From positions 1-64,000 of the forward strand of contig CAITPF010000094.1 in assembly GCA_903894155.1 (NCBI GenBank): a stretch of 64,000 nucleotides of DNA, written 5' to 3'. Under the pieces are notes generated by a model. That model was not told the origin of the DNA and did no database searches. It worked only from the letters and a program-made list of their open reading frames with translations. Within the stretch, counting starts at the first letter, position 1. Every line of letters begins with the position of its first letter. Source of the DNA: an uncultured beta proteobacterium (lineage in GTDB: Bacteria; Pseudomonadota; Gammaproteobacteria; Burkholderiales; Burkholderiaceae_B). This document shows, one piece after another, positions 24,796 to 34,857 of the stretch. A program made the translations under genes and the position numbers.

Positions 24796-27468
24796 TTAGT
24801 CCGCTACTTTCTTCGCGGCAACCTTCGTGACTTTCCGGGCTGCCTTTTTAGCAGGTGACTTTACCGCAGTTTTCTTTGCCGCAGTTTTCTTTGCCGCCGT
24901 TTTCCTGGCTGCAGTTTTCTTTGCCGCTGGCTTGGCGAGCGTCGCGCCTGCGGTCTTGCGCGCAGTCTTGCTCGCGACTTTCGCAGCAGGTGCGCCGGGA
25001 CGGCGTGCGCCGGGGCGCTCAGGCCGCGCCTCGAACTCGAACCCGACCTTGCCGTCCTCGCCGCGCGACAGGAACGCCTTGAACTTGCGGTTGGTGCGGC
25101 TCGACACGAATCCTTCGAGCAGATCCGTACGGCCGGTGGTCAGAAGCTTCACCATCTGGGCGGCCGTGATTTCCTGTTGCAGGATGACTTTGCCAGAGCG
25201 GAAATCGCAGGAGCGTTCGGGTCCGACCGACTTTTCGCAGATGTAGCTCATGCCATGCTCGAAGACGTTCGCGCCGCACTTCGGGCATGGGCCCAGGGCC
25301 GAGTGGCCCGAAAAATCGACGGGCTCACTCGCCTCTTCGTCGCGCTGGCCGAAATCGAATTCCAGCTTGCTCTCGGCGTCCAGACGCAGGATCGCGGCAA
25401 ACGGCCGACCCATCTTGCTGATAAAGCCCTGCAGCGGCCCGATCTGGCGATCCGTCAGGAGCGTTTCGACCTCCGGCGGCTCAAACGTACGCCCGCCCGG
25501 GTGCTTGCCGATCGAGAAGTCGCACGCGGTGCACGCATAGCGACGATAGTTTTCCTTGACCACTGCGCCGCATTTCGGACAGGGCGTCGTCAGAGTGACA
25601 TATTCGCCGGGAACCGTGTCGCGATCGTATTCCTTGGCGCGCTTGACGATCACCTGCGTCATCTGCGCAATTTCGCGCATGAACGCCTCTCGCTGCAACG
25701 CGCCCTGTTCGATTTGCCCGAGCTTGAACTCCCACTCGCCCGTCAACTCGGGCGAGGTGAGCTCGTTGACATCAAGCCCGTTCAGAAGCGTCATGAGCTG
25801 GCGCGCCTTGGCCGTCGGGATAAGCTCGCGCCCGTCGCGGCGCAGGTAGCTCTCCATGATCAGGCCTTCGATAATCGACGCGCGCGTGGCCGGGGTTCCG
25901 AGCCCCCGCGCGGACATGGCCTCGCGCAGTTCGTCGTCATCGACCAGCTTGCCCGCGCCTTCCATTGCGGACAGCAGCGTCGCTTCGTTGTAGCGTGCCG
26001 GGGGCCGCGTGGCGAGGGCAACGGCGTCGATATTTTCCGTGCGAACTTTTTCGCCGTCGGCGACCAGCACCAGCGTGGCGTCCTCGCCCTGCGCCTCCTT
26101 GCCGTAAACGGCAAGCCAGCCAGGCGCGACCAGGACCTTGCCCTCGGTCTTGAAGCGGTGCTGCGAGACGATGGTAATCCGGGTCGTCAGACGGTATTCG
26201 GCAGCCGGGAAGAAGACGGCGAGAAACCGCTTGACCACCAGATCGTACAGTTTGGCCTCGGCATCGCTCAGCTCATTGGGCACCTGCAACGTGGGGATGA
26301 TCGCGAAGTGATCCGAAACCTTGGTGTTATCGAAGATCTTCTTGTTCGGTTTGACCCAGTCGCGGTCGACCACCTGTCTGGCATGCGGCGCAAGCGCCCG
26401 GACCACGCCGTTGCCTTCTGCCAGCCCCGCCATGGTCTCGCGCACGGTGACCAGGTAATCCTGGGGCAGGTGGCGCGAATCGGTACGGGGGTACGTCAGC
26501 GCCTTGTGGCGCTCGTAGAGCGACTGCGCAAGCGCCAGCGTGGTCTTGGCCGAAAAGCCGAAGCGCCCGTTCGCATCACGCTGCAGCGAGGTCAGGTCAT
26601 ACAGGGCCGGAGACAGCTGCGTCGAGGGCTTGGATTCTTCCGTCACCTCGCCGGGCTGATTGCGGCACGCGGCAACGACGCTTTTGGCGGCCGCCTCGGA
26701 CCAGAGCCGTGAGTCGCGGCGCTCGGGGTCGGTTTCATCCCGCGTGAAGGTCTGATCAAACCACCGGCCCTCGTACAAACCGGCTGCGGCGACGAAGGTC
26801 GCGCGAACTTCCCAGTAATCCCGGGAAACGAACTTGCGGATCTGCTCCTCACGGCGGGCAACGATGGCAAGCGTCGGGGTCTGCACGCGACCGACCGGGG
26901 TCTTGAAAAAGCCCCCGTCCTTGCTGTTGAACGCTGTCATGGCGCGCGTGCCGTTGATGCCGACCAGCCAGTCGGCTTCGGCGCGCGAACGGGCTGCGGC
27001 TTCCAGAGGCTTCATGACCTCATCCGGGCGCAGCTGCGTAAACGCCTCGCGGATCGCCGCCTGGGTCATCGACTGCAGCCAGAGGCGCCTCACGGATTTG
27101 TGCTGCCCCGCATATTGTTCAATATAGCGAAAGATCAGTTCGCCCTCGCGCCCGGCGTCGCAGGCATTGATGATGCTGTCGACGTCCTTGCGCTTGATGA
27201 GGCGAACGAGCATCTTGAGGCGCTCGGCCGACCTCTTGTCGGTCGGGCCGAGTTCGAACTGGGGCGGAATCACGGGCAGGTGCGTGAAACTCCACTTCCC
27301 CTTGACCGGGTCGTTAGGGGCCACAAGGCTCAGCAAGTGGCCAACGCTCGAGGAAAGCACGTATTGTTCGCTCTCGAAGTAGTCCCCCTCACGGGTAAAC
27401 CCCCCAAGTGCGCGCGAGATGTCCATCGCAACCGACGGTTTCTCAGCAATGATGAGTGTCTTGGTCAT
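24796..27468 (-). CDS. topB: DNA topoisomerase III with lysine/alanine-rich tail
   Basis: TopB is a type IA topoisomerase that decatenates DNA and works with RecQ-like helicases. The 890-aa protein starts with the Toprim domain (TLIIAEKPSVAMDISRAL) and carries the active-site tyrosine in KALTYPRTDSRHLP near residue 330. Zinc-finger-like cysteines follow at TPCPKCGAVV and GPCPKCGANV. The last 65 or so residues are a histone H1-like Lys/Ala tail built from repeated KKTAA units, which should increase DNA binding. It sits between gluQ (51 bp) and panB (15 bp). Confidence 0.95.
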   Translation of the reverse strand: MTKTLIIAEKPSVAMDISRALGGFTREGDYFESEQYVLSSSVGHLLSLVAPNDPVKGKWSFTHLPVIPPQFELGPTDKRSAERLKMLVRLIKRKDVDSIINACDAGREGELIFRYIEQYAGQHKSVRRLWLQSMTQAAIREAFTQLRPDEVMKPLEAAARSRAEADWLVGINGTRAMTAFNSKDGGFFKTPVGRVQTPTLAIVARREEQIRKFVSRDYWEVRATFVAAAGLYEGRWFDQTFTRDETDPERRDSRLWSEAAAKSVVAACRNQPGEVTEESKPSTQLSPALYDLTSLQRDANGRFGFSAKTTLALAQSLYERHKALTYPRTDSRHLPQDYLVTVRETMAGLAEGNGVVRALAPHARQVVDRDWVKPNKKIFDNTKVSDHFAIIPTLQVPNELSDAEAKLYDLVVKRFLAVFFPAAEYRLTTRITIVSQHRFKTEGKVLVAPGWLAVYGKEAQGEDATLVLVADGEKVRTENIDAVALATRPPARYNEATLLSAMEGAGKLVDDDELREAMSARGLGTPATRASIIEGLIMESYLRRDGRELIPTAKARQLMTLLNGLDVNELTSPELTGEWEFKLGQIEQGALQREAFMREIAQMTQVIVKRAKEYDRDTVPGEYVTLTTPCPKCGAVVKENYRRYACTACDFSIGKHPGGRTFEPPEVETLLTDRQIGPLQGFISKMGRPFAAILRLDAESKLEFDFGQRDEEASEPVDFSGHSALGPCPKCGANVFEHGMSYICEKSVGPERSCDFRSGKVILQQEITAAQMVKLLTTGRTDLLEGFVSSRTNRKFKAFLSRGEDGKVGFEFEARPERPGARRPGAPAAKVASKTARKTAGATLAKPAAKKTAARKTAAKKTAAKKTAVKSPAKKAARKVTKVAAKKVAD
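24805..24990 (-). repeat. Coding repeat for the KKTAA tail of TopB
   Basis: Units around GCAGTTTTCTTTGCC recur on the plus strand and code for AAKKTAA on the minus strand. This kind of tail is prone to length change by slippage and is like the basic tails of betaproteobacterial histone H1-like proteins. Confidence 0.7.
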
Positions 27469-27519
27469 TCTTGTCCAGTGTGTGACCCTGCCATATCGGA
27501 GACGGCTCCCGGGCCGACG

Positions 27520-28446
27520 CTAGCGCGGATAATAAGAGCCAAAATTGTTGCCGCGCAAGTTGGCATGCCTCGGGTCCTCCCCCCAGATGCGGGTCGCGAG
27601 GATCCAGAACTCCCCGACGGAGCGCGCCGCCAGGGGCTCAAAACCCAGGGCGCGCCACGCCTGGTCCAGCACGGCAAGAGGCTGTGCGATATCAATTGCG
27701 GCGGCACCGTTCTGCTTGGAAAGCTTCTGCCCGCTGGCATCCGTCACCAGAGGCACATGCAGCACGGACGGCAGAGGATAACCCAGTATTCCCGCCAGCA
27801 CCCGCTGCCGGGCGGTGCTCCCCAGTAGATCCGCACCGCGCACGATGTGCGTCACGCCCTGGGCGGCGTCGTCCACCACCACCGCGAGCTGGTAGGCCCA
27901 GACGCCGTCGGCGCGGCGGATCACGAAATCCCCGACGGCCTGTGCGACGTCCTGCAGGACCGATCCGACCCAGCGATCTTCGAACCGAACCACGCCCTCG
28001 GGAACCCTCAGGCGCCAGGAAAGCGCCGTTCGGCCCGGGGGCACGCCGTTGCGACAGGTTCCGGGATAGGGGCGCTCGCCCTCCGGAAATAACCCTTGCA
28101 ATCGCAGGACCGAATCGGCGATCTCCCTTCGTGTGCATCCGCAGGGATACACGAGATTCGCGCCGCGCAAGGATTCGAAGGCCGCCTCATAGGCGGCAAG
28201 GCGCGCGGACTGGGCCATGACGTCGTCGTCCCAGTGCATGCCAAGGGCTGTCAATTGCTGCAGGATGACGTCGGTCGCTCCGGGCACGTTGCGCGGTGTG
28301 TCGAGATCTTCGATGCGCAGCAACCAGCGCCCGCCATGCGCCCGGGCATCAAGATAGCTGGCGACGGCCGCAACGGCGGAGCCCGCATGCAGGGGGCCGC
28401 TGGGGCTGGGCGCAAAACGTCCGGTATAGGTGGTGTTACCGCGCAA
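27520..28446 (-). CDS. gluQ: Glutamyl-Q tRNA(Asp) synthetase
   Basis: GluQ is a truncated glutamyl-tRNA synthetase homologue that attaches glutamate to the queuosine base of tRNA(Asp). The 308-aa protein has the HIGH-like sequence [11 protein letters not shown] near residue 13, zinc-type cysteines in CGCTRRE near 104, and the KMSKS-like KLSKQNG near 240; it lacks an anticodon-binding domain. It begins 9 bp after smg, so the two are likely cotranslated. In other genomes gluQ often follows dksA; its place here in an smg-topB run is less common. Confidence 0.93.
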   Translation of the reverse strand: MRGNTTYTGRFAPSPSGPLHAGSAVAAVASYLDARAHGGRWLLRIEDLDTPRNVPGATDVILQQLTALGMHWDDDVMAQSARLAAYEAAFESLRGANLVYPCGCTRREIADSVLRLQGLFPEGERPYPGTCRNGVPPGRTALSWRLRVPEGVVRFEDRWVGSVLQDVAQAVGDFVIRRADGVWAYQLAVVVDDAAQGVTHIVRGADLLGSTARQRVLAGILGYPLPSVLHVPLVTDASGQKLSKQNGAAAIDIAQPLAVLDQAWRALGFEPLAARSVGEFWILATRIWGEDPRHANLRGNNFGSYYPR

Positions 28447-28455
28447 CGCCGCCTT

Positions 28456-28914
28456 TCAGTGGAGAAGCCGATCGTCGTCGTCGCGCAGAAGCTCTTCGAG
28501 GATCAGGTGATCCACTTCGGATTCCTGGCTCCAGAGCACCATCAGCGCGATGATCTTCATCTTTTGGAGCGAAATGGGCGAATCGGCTGCGGCCATGGAG
28601 CGATCGATGACGATTTCCCGCAACGCCGGGGAAAGCGCGCCGGTCGCCTCAAGGAAAGTGATAAACCCGATCGCCGCAGAGCCAAGATGCCGGGCTTCGG
28701 ATTCCGCGTACACCCGCGTTCCGCTCCCGGGGGATTGCGCCAGACCGACGCACTGCTCGGTGGTCTCGGCCAGACCGACGAGCCAACCCAGGGCGTCGTC
28801 GATGTCTTCGTGCTCGAAGCCAGCGGCCACCAGACGTTTCGCCAACACATCCGCAGAGGGGCAAGCCTCAGGGTTGTAGTAGTTTTCGAACAGGTATACC
28901 AGAATATCAAACAT
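28456..28914 (-). CDS. smg: Smg/DUF494 family protein
   Basis: Smg is a small conserved protein of unknown function usually encoded near dprA and topA/topB. The 152-aa protein opens MFDILVYLFENYY, which is the family signature, and ends with the acidic HLILEELLRDDDD segment. The track starts two codons earlier (MHMFD); the ATG at 28914 is preferred because it matches the family start. dprA, the usual upstream neighbour, is absent from this window. It appears to be the first gene of a five-gene leftward run. Confidence 0.92.
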   Translation of the reverse strand: MFDILVYLFENYYNPEACPSADVLAKRLVAAGFEHEDIDDALGWLVGLAETTEQCVGLAQSPGSGTRVYAESEARHLGSAAIGFITFLEATGALSPALREIVIDRSMAAADSPISLQKMKIIALMVLWSQESEVDHLILEELLRDDDDRLLH

Positions 28915-28978
28915 ATGCAAAAACCGGCCGCCTGTTACTGACCGAACACCGGGTGCCAGTGCCCGTAGTCTGGATTTT

Positions 28979-29007
28979 ACTTTACGCCCAAAAGATCACG
29001 CCGACAA
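28979..29007 (-). promoter_or_regulatory. Candidate sigma-70 promoter for smg-gluQ-topB-panB
   Basis: On the minus strand TTGTCG, a 17-bp spacer and TAAAGT are followed by about 60 bases of leader to smg. Both boxes match the consensus at four of six positions. Confidence 0.4.
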
Positions 29008-29040
29008 TGCCCCTGTTCCAAAATCAGACAGTCTGTGCGA

Positions 29041-30009
29041 TCAGTCGCTTTGCGCCCCGGAGCGGCGCACCGCCTGCGCCCATTTGTCGACCTCGGTGCG
29101 CAGGAAAACTGCGGTATCGGCCCGCGTCTTGGGTAGCGGCTCGGCACCCTTGTCGCGGATGTAATCCTGCAACGCAGGCCGCGCCAGCGCTTCGGTAGCT
29201 GCCTTGTTGAGGATGTCGAGCACCGCCGGCGGGGTCCCGCGCGGCGCCAGCAACGTGGCCCAGCCGATCGCCTCGAACCCGGGATAGCCGGATTCGGCGA
29301 CGGTAGGCACCTGCGGGAGCTGCGGCACGCGGGTGGCGGTGGTCACTGCCAGGGGAATCGCACGACCCGCTTTGATGTGCGGCATGGCCGCCGTCACCGA
29401 GTCCGCCATGAGGGGCACCTGGTTGCCGAGGAAATCGGCTTGCGCCGGCCCGCTGCCCTTGTAGGGAATGTGCCGGATCTCGATATTCGCGGCGGCCTTG
29501 AACATTTCTGCCGACAGGTGCTGGGTGCCTCCGACGCCTGCGCTTGCATAGGCGAGTTCGTCCGGATGCGCACGGGCGCGATCGACGAGTTGCTGCAGCG
29601 TCGTGATCCCCGAGGCTGGCGTCGCCAGCAGGACCAGGGGCACCAGGAACACGGTCGTGATGGGATCAAAGTCCCGGACAAGGTCATAGTTCAGCTTGCG
29701 GTAAAGCGTCTGGTTCACTGCGGCCGCACTGCCGGCCACGACCAGCGTGTAGCCGTCGGGCTGGGCGCGGGCGACCTGTTCCATGCCGATATTGCTGCCG
29801 GCACCCGCCCGGTTTTCGACGATGACAGGCTGGTGCAGGATCTCGCCCATGCGTTCTCCCAGCGCGCGCGCGAAGATGTCGGTGGCCTGCCCCGGGGGGA
29901 AAGGCACGACAAGCCGCAAGGCATGATCGGGAAATGCCTGCGCGTGTGCGACTGCGCTCGCCAGCGCGAGCACCCCCAGCGAAAAGATCCGGCGCATCCT
30001 CATCGTCAT
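29041..30009 (-). CDS. Bug/TctC-family receptor coupled to liuD
   Basis: This is a Bug-family periplasmic receptor of 322 aa with a signal peptide ([21 protein letters not shown]), then [18 protein letters not shown] and [12 protein letters not shown]. Its ATG overlaps the stop codon of the liuD gene as ATGA, so its translation is coupled to the leucine-degradation operon. ATG 30003 and 29997 are in-frame alternatives. The link suggests that the ligand is a branched-chain or related short acid feeding into the pathway, for example isovalerate; this is inference. It is the last gene of the liu run, and its stop is about 125 bp from the smg promoter region. Confidence 0.92.
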   Translation of the reverse strand: MTMRMRRIFSLGVLALASAVAHAQAFPDHALRLVVPFPPGQATDIFARALGERMGEILHQPVIVENRAGAGSNIGMEQVARAQPDGYTLVVAGSAAAVNQTLYRKLNYDLVRDFDPITTVFLVPLVLLATPASGITTLQQLVDRARAHPDELAYASAGVGGTQHLSAEMFKAAANIEIRHIPYKGSGPAQADFLGNQVPLMADSVTAAMPHIKAGRAIPLAVTTATRVPQLPQVPTVAESGYPGFEAIGWATLLAPRGTPPAVLDILNKAATEALARPALQDYIRDKGAEPLPKTRADTAVFLRTEVDKWAQAVRRSGAQSD

Positions 30010-32006
30010 TCCACGCTGATCAGTGAGGCACCATCGGTCACCTGGTCGCCGACGGCGAAAAACACCTCTTTGACCAGGCCAGCGGCAGGCGCGGAGATCG
30101 TGTGTTCCATTTTCATTGCCTCCATCACGAGCAACGCCTGTCCGCGCTTGACCTTGTCGCCCGCCTTGACATGCACCGCAATGATTTTGCCGGGCATTGG
30201 CGCGGTCAGGCCGCCGGCGTGCTCGACATCTTCGTCACCGGCGTGGGCCAGCAGATCATGCAGCACCAGCGCCGTGCCGCGTCCGTCCTCGAACACCTGG
30301 AGCTTTTCGCCCTGAATCACGATCGTACCCGCAATGCGTGCCGAACCCAGCGTCAGGTCGATGTGGTGGACGCCGGCGACCTCGCCGGGACGATCGACCC
30401 ACCGCGCCGCCATCACCGCCTCACCGATCGCGAGCGTCTGTCCGCTGCCGTCGCGCACCAGCGCGACGCTGTGGCGGGTCTCGCCATCGAGCACCGTGAA
30501 CGTACGCCGATACTGCCCTGACAAGCGCCATCCATCGACGATGCCCCAGGGATCGTCGTGCTGCACACGGCCTTCGCGCTCGGCGCACACGACCCCGGCG
30601 ACCGCCAGTGCAAGCGCCTCGCGTGAGGCGGGGCCGCGCTTGGGCAATAGGGTCTCGCGCCGGCGTTCGATCAGGCCGGTGTCGAGATCGCCGTCGGCGA
30701 ACGCCGCATCGGTCATCAACCGGCCGAGAAACGCCACGTTGGTGTGCACCCCGACCACCTGCGTCTGCGCAAGCGCACGGGCCATGCGCGCGCGCGCCTG
30801 GTCGCGATCGTCGCCGCGCACGATCAGCTTGGCGATCATCGGATCGTAGAAGGGAGAAATGGTGTCGCCCGTGCGCACGCCGCCATCAACCCGGACGTCG
30901 CCGTTCGTGAACGACACATGCTCGGGCAGTCCGAGGTAGGACAGCCTGCCCACGGAAGGCAGGAAGCCCTTGTCGGGATTTTCCGCGTAGATGCGGGCCT
31001 CGATGGCATGGCCCTGAAACCGCAGTTCATCCTGCAGCAGCGGCAGACGCTCGCCGCACGCGACGCGCAGTTGCCATTCGACGAGGTCGACGCCGCAGAT
31101 CATCTCGGTCACCGGATGCTCGACCTGCAGCCGGGTATTCATTTCCATGAAATAGAAGCGACCGTCGGGTTCGGCGATGAACTCGACCGTGCCCGCGCCC
31201 ACGTAGCCCACCGCGCGCGCGGCCGATACCGCCGCTTCGCCCATCGCGCGCCGGCGCGCGTCGGTCATCCCGGGGGCCGGCGCCTCTTCGATCACCTTCT
31301 GGTGGCGGCGCTGCACGGAGCAGTCCCGCTCGAACAGATAGACGCAATTGCCCAGGGTGTCGGCAAACACCTGAATTTCGATGTGGCGCGGCTTCTGGAG
31401 GTAGCGCTCGATGAGCACGCGGTCGTCGCCGAAGCTCGAGCTCGATTCGCGTTTGCACGAGGCGAGCGCCTCTTTGAACGATCCCGTCTTTTCAACGACG
31501 CGCATGCCCTTGCCGCCGCCGCCGGCGCTCGCCTTGATGAGCACGGGGTAGCCGATCCTGTCGGCCTGCGCATGCAGGAAATCGGGATCCTGGTCGTCGC
31601 CGTGATAACCCGGCACCAGCGGGACGCCCGCCTTCTCCATCAGCGTCTTTGCCGCGGATTTGCTTCCCATCGCTGCGATCGCGGCGATGGGCGGCCCCAC
31701 GAAGGCAACGCCCGCATCGGCGCAAGCCTGCGCGAAGCCTTCGTTCTCCGAAAGGAACCCGTAGCCCGGATGCACGGCTTGCGCGCCCGTGGCGAGGGCT
31801 GCCTGAAGGATCACGTCGGACTTGAGGTAGCTCTCGCGCGCGGGGGCTGCGCCGATATGGATCCCGACATCGCACGACGTGACGTGCTTAGCGCCCGCAT
31901 CCGCGTCCGAATAGACCGCCACGGTGCGGATTCCGAGTCGCCTCGCGGTCGCCGCGACGCGGCAAGCGATTTCGCCGCGATTGGCGATCAGCAAAGTAGT
32001 GAACAC
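30006..32006 (-). CDS. liuD: Methylcrotonyl-CoA carboxylase biotin-containing alpha subunit
   Basis: This 666-aa protein joins a biotin carboxylase (ATP-grasp, with [11 protein letters not shown] near residue 160 and the [13 protein letters not shown] loop near 230) to a C-terminal biotinyl domain with the lysine in EAMKMEH near residue 635. It carboxylates biotin for 3-methylcrotonyl-CoA in leucine catabolism. Assignment to MCC rather than propionyl- or geranyl-CoA carboxylase rests on the neighbours: isovaleryl-CoA dehydrogenase and a carboxyltransferase of MCC-beta length. liuC and liuE, needed to finish the pathway, are not in this window. Confidence 0.93.
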   Translation of the reverse strand: MFTTLLIANRGEIACRVAATARRLGIRTVAVYSDADAGAKHVTSCDVGIHIGAAPARESYLKSDVILQAALATGAQAVHPGYGFLSENEGFAQACADAGVAFVGPPIAAIAAMGSKSAAKTLMEKAGVPLVPGYHGDDQDPDFLHAQADRIGYPVLIKASAGGGGKGMRVVEKTGSFKEALASCKRESSSSFGDDRVLIERYLQKPRHIEIQVFADTLGNCVYLFERDCSVQRRHQKVIEEAPAPGMTDARRRAMGEAAVSAARAVGYVGAGTVEFIAEPDGRFYFMEMNTRLQVEHPVTEMICGVDLVEWQLRVACGERLPLLQDELRFQGHAIEARIYAENPDKGFLPSVGRLSYLGLPEHVSFTNGDVRVDGGVRTGDTISPFYDPMIAKLIVRGDDRDQARARMARALAQTQVVGVHTNVAFLGRLMTDAAFADGDLDTGLIERRRETLLPKRGPASREALALAVAGVVCAEREGRVQHDDPWGIVDGWRLSGQYRRTFTVLDGETRHSVALVRDGSGQTLAIGEAVMAARWVDRPGEVAGVHHIDLTLGSARIAGTIVIQGEKLQVFEDGRGTALVLHDLLAHAGDEDVEHAGGLTAPMPGKIIAVHVKAGDKVKRGQALLVMEAMKMEHTISAPAAGLVKEVFFAVGDQVTDGASLISVE

Positions 32007-32027
32007 AGTTGCTCCTTGATTCTTTTC

Positions 32028-33644
32028 CTACATGCGGAACACGCCGAAGCGCGTGTCCGCGATGGGCGCGTTCAGCGCCGCCGACAGGCCCAGGCCCAGC
32101 ACCCGGCGCGTATCGGACGGGGCGATCACGCCGTCGTCCCACAGGCGCGCCGTCGCGTAATAGGGATGGCCCTCGCGTTCGTACTGGTCGCGAATCGGGG
32201 TCTTGAAGGCGTCTTCTTCCTCGCGCGGCCATGCACCGCCCCTGGACTCGATGCCTTCGCGGCGCACGGTGGCCAGCACGCTCGCGGCCTGCTCGCCGCC
32301 CATCACCGAAATCCGCGCGTTGGGCCACATGAACAACAGGCGCGGCGAATACGCGCGCCCGCACATTCCGTAATTGCCGGCGCCGAACGAGCCCCCGATC
32401 AGCACCGTGAACTTCGGCACCGCCGCAGTCGCGACCGCCGTCACCATCTTGGCCCCGTGGCGTGCGATTCCCTCGTTTTCATACTTGCGACCGACCATGA
32501 ACCCGGTGATGTTCTGCAGGAACACGAGCGGGGTCTTGCGCTGTGCGCACAGTTCGATGAAATGCGCGCCTTTCTGGGCCGATTCCGAAAACAGGATGCC
32601 GTTGTTCGCAATGATGCCCACGGGCATGCCGTGAATGTGCGCAAAGCCCGTCACCAGCGTGGTGCCAAAGCGCGCCTTGAATTCGTCGAACTCCGAGCCA
32701 TCCACCACGCGCGCGATGATCTCCCGCACGTCATAGGGCTTGCGCGTGTCGACCGGGATGATGCCGTTGATTTCCCCGGGGTCGTAACGCGGCTCGACCA
32801 CCGGCCGCAAGGCCAGCGGACTCGGCTTCTGCCGGTTCAGGCGCGCGACCGCGTTGCGCGCGAGCTGCAACGCGTGCAGATCGTTTGCCGCAAGGTGATC
32901 GACGACGCCGGAAAGGCGGGTGTGCACGTCGCCCCCGCCCAGATCCTCGGCCGTGACCTCTTCACCGGTGGCGGCCTTCACGAGCGGCGGGCCGCCCAGG
33001 AAGATCGTGCCCTGGTTGCGCACGATGATCGACTCGTCGCTCATGGCAGGCACATAAGCGCCGCCCGCGGTGCACGAGCCCATCACGACGGCGATCTGCG
33101 CGATGCCCTGCGCGGACATGTTCGCCTGGTTGAAGAAGATTCGCCCGAAGTGGTCGCGATCAGGGAACACCTCATCCTGACGCGGAAGGTTGGCGCCGCC
33201 TGAATCGACCAGGTAGATGCAGGGCAGATTGTTTTGCTGTGCAACCTCCTGCGCCCGCAAGTGCTTCTTGACGGTCAGTGGATAGTAGGTGCCGCCCTTG
33301 ACCGTCGCGTCGTTGCAAACGATGACGCATTCGACGCCAGAGACACGGCCGATTCCGGTGATGAGTCCGGCTCCGGGCGCCTCGTTGTGGTACATGCCGT
33401 TGGCTGCGAGCGGAGAAAGCTCCAGAAACGGTGTGCCCGGGTCGATGAGGCGCTCGACGCGGTCGCGCGGCAGCAGCTTGCCGCGGGCCAGGTGCTTGTG
33501 GCGCGCGGCCTCGGATCCTCCGAGCGCCGTCTGCTCGAGCTGTTGACGCAGATCGTCGACCTGGGCCTGCATCGCGCGCGCATTCTCGGCAAACTCCGGG
33601 GAGCGCGTGTTGATGCGAGTTTCTATCTGGGGCATTTCATCCAC
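32028..33644 (-). CDS. liuB: Methylcrotonyl-CoA carboxylase carboxyltransferase beta subunit
   Basis: This 538-aa carboxyltransferase transfers the carboxyl group from biotin to 3-methylcrotonyl-CoA. It has the crotonase-type fold with paired acyl-CoA sites, seen in [35 protein letters not shown] and [16 protein letters not shown]. Length matches known MCC beta subunits. It is 21 bp upstream of liuD and 10 bp downstream of a thiolase gene, consistent with one transcript. Confidence 0.94.
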   Translation of the reverse strand: MDEMPQIETRINTRSPEFAENARAMQAQVDDLRQQLEQTALGGSEAARHKHLARGKLLPRDRVERLIDPGTPFLELSPLAANGMYHNEAPGAGLITGIGRVSGVECVIVCNDATVKGGTYYPLTVKKHLRAQEVAQQNNLPCIYLVDSGGANLPRQDEVFPDRDHFGRIFFNQANMSAQGIAQIAVVMGSCTAGGAYVPAMSDESIIVRNQGTIFLGGPPLVKAATGEEVTAEDLGGGDVHTRLSGVVDHLAANDLHALQLARNAVARLNRQKPSPLALRPVVEPRYDPGEINGIIPVDTRKPYDVREIIARVVDGSEFDEFKARFGTTLVTGFAHIHGMPVGIIANNGILFSESAQKGAHFIELCAQRKTPLVFLQNITGFMVGRKYENEGIARHGAKMVTAVATAAVPKFTVLIGGSFGAGNYGMCGRAYSPRLLFMWPNARISVMGGEQAASVLATVRREGIESRGGAWPREEEDAFKTPIRDQYEREGHPYYATARLWDDGVIAPSDTRRVLGLGLSAALNAPIADTRFGVFRM

Positions 33645-33654
33645 CCTGTCCGTG

Positions 33655-34836
33655 TCAAACCATCTCGATGGCCATGGCCACCGCTTCGCCGCCGCCGATG
33701 CACAGTGTCGCCACCCCGCGCTTGCCGCCCGTCTTGCGCAACGCGCCGACCAGCGTCACCAGCAACCGGGCGCCCGAGGCGCCGATTGGGTGGCCCAGGG
33801 CGGTCGCGCCTCCGTGAACGTTCACCCGATCATGCGCAAGGTCGAAATCCTTCATCGCTGCCATGGTGACCACGGCGAACGCCTCGTTGATCTCATAGAG
33901 GTCGACGTCCGATGCCTTCCAGCCGGTCTTGGCGAACAGGTTCTTGAGCGCGCCGACGGGCGCCGTGGTGAACCATGCGGGCTCTTGCGAATGCTGGCTG
34001 TGCGCCACGATGCGCGCCAGCGGCTTGATGCCGAGGCTGGCGGCCGTGGATTCACGCATCATCACAAGTGCCGCGGCGCCGTCGGAGATCGACGAGGCGT
34101 TGGCGGCGGTGACGGTACCGTCCTTCTTGAACGCCGGCTTGAGTGTCGGGATCTTCTCCGGCATGGCCTTCTGGGGCGACTCGTCCGTGTCGATCTGCGT
34201 ATCGCCCTTGCGGCCCGCGACCGTCACCGAGGCGATTTCCCACTTGAATGATCCGTCTTCGGTCGCCGCGCGCGCACGCTTGAGCGACTCGAGCGCGAAG
34301 GCATCCTGGAGCTCGCGGGTGAATTCATACTTGTCCGCGCAAATCTCGGCGAACACGCCCATGGCCTTGCCGCGGTCATACGCATCCTCCAGGCCGTCGA
34401 GGGCCATGTGGTCATAGACCGTCGAATGCCCATAGCGGTATCCCTGGCGACCGCGCAGCAGCAGGTAAGGCGCGTTGCTCATGCTTTCCTGCCCGCCGGC
34501 CACGACGACGTCGGTCGATCCCGCCTTCAGCATGTCATGGCCGAACATCGCGGCCTTCATCCCGGAGCCGCAGACCTTGTGGACGGTCGTGCAGGCAACG
34601 CTGAGCGGCAACCCGGCGCCAAGCGCGGCCTGACGCGCGGGCGCCTGGCCCTGTCCGGCCTGCAGCACGTTACCCATGATCACTTCATTGACCTGGTCGG
34701 GCGCGAGCCCGGCACGCTCGACTGCCGCCTTGATCGCGATGGCGCCCAACTGGTGGGCGGCAAAGCCCGAGAGGCTGCCCATCATGACGCCCATGGGTGT
34801 GCGGGCGACCGATACGATGACGATTGGATCCGACAT
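33655..34836 (-). CDS. Acetyl-CoA C-acetyltransferase (thiolase)
   Basis: This 393-aa thiolase has all catalytic elements: the nucleophile in [11 protein letters not shown] near residue 90, NEAFAV near 316, [16 protein letters not shown] near 345 and the second cysteine in [10 protein letters not shown] near 380. It would cleave acetoacetyl-CoA, the product of HMG-CoA breakdown, to acetyl-CoA. That fits as the end step of leucine degradation. It sits between aceK and liuB with short gaps. Confidence 0.95.
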   Translation of the reverse strand: MSDPIVIVSVARTPMGVMMGSLSGFAAHQLGAIAIKAAVERAGLAPDQVNEVIMGNVLQAGQGQAPARQAALGAGLPLSVACTTVHKVCGSGMKAAMFGHDMLKAGSTDVVVAGGQESMSNAPYLLLRGRQGYRYGHSTVYDHMALDGLEDAYDRGKAMGVFAEICADKYEFTRELQDAFALESLKRARAATEDGSFKWEIASVTVAGRKGDTQIDTDESPQKAMPEKIPTLKPAFKKDGTVTAANASSISDGAAALVMMRESTAASLGIKPLARIVAHSQHSQEPAWFTTAPVGALKNLFAKTGWKASDVDLYEINEAFAVVTMAAMKDFDLAHDRVNVHGGATALGHPIGASGARLLVTLVGALRKTGGKRGVATLCIGGGEAVAMAIEMV

Positions 34837-34857
34837 GGATTGCTCCTGTGTTGTTGT

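Noticed and set aside
30744-33203. 819-aa plus-strand ORF
   Set aside because: It is antisense to liuD and liuB, both of which have complete motifs on the minus strand.
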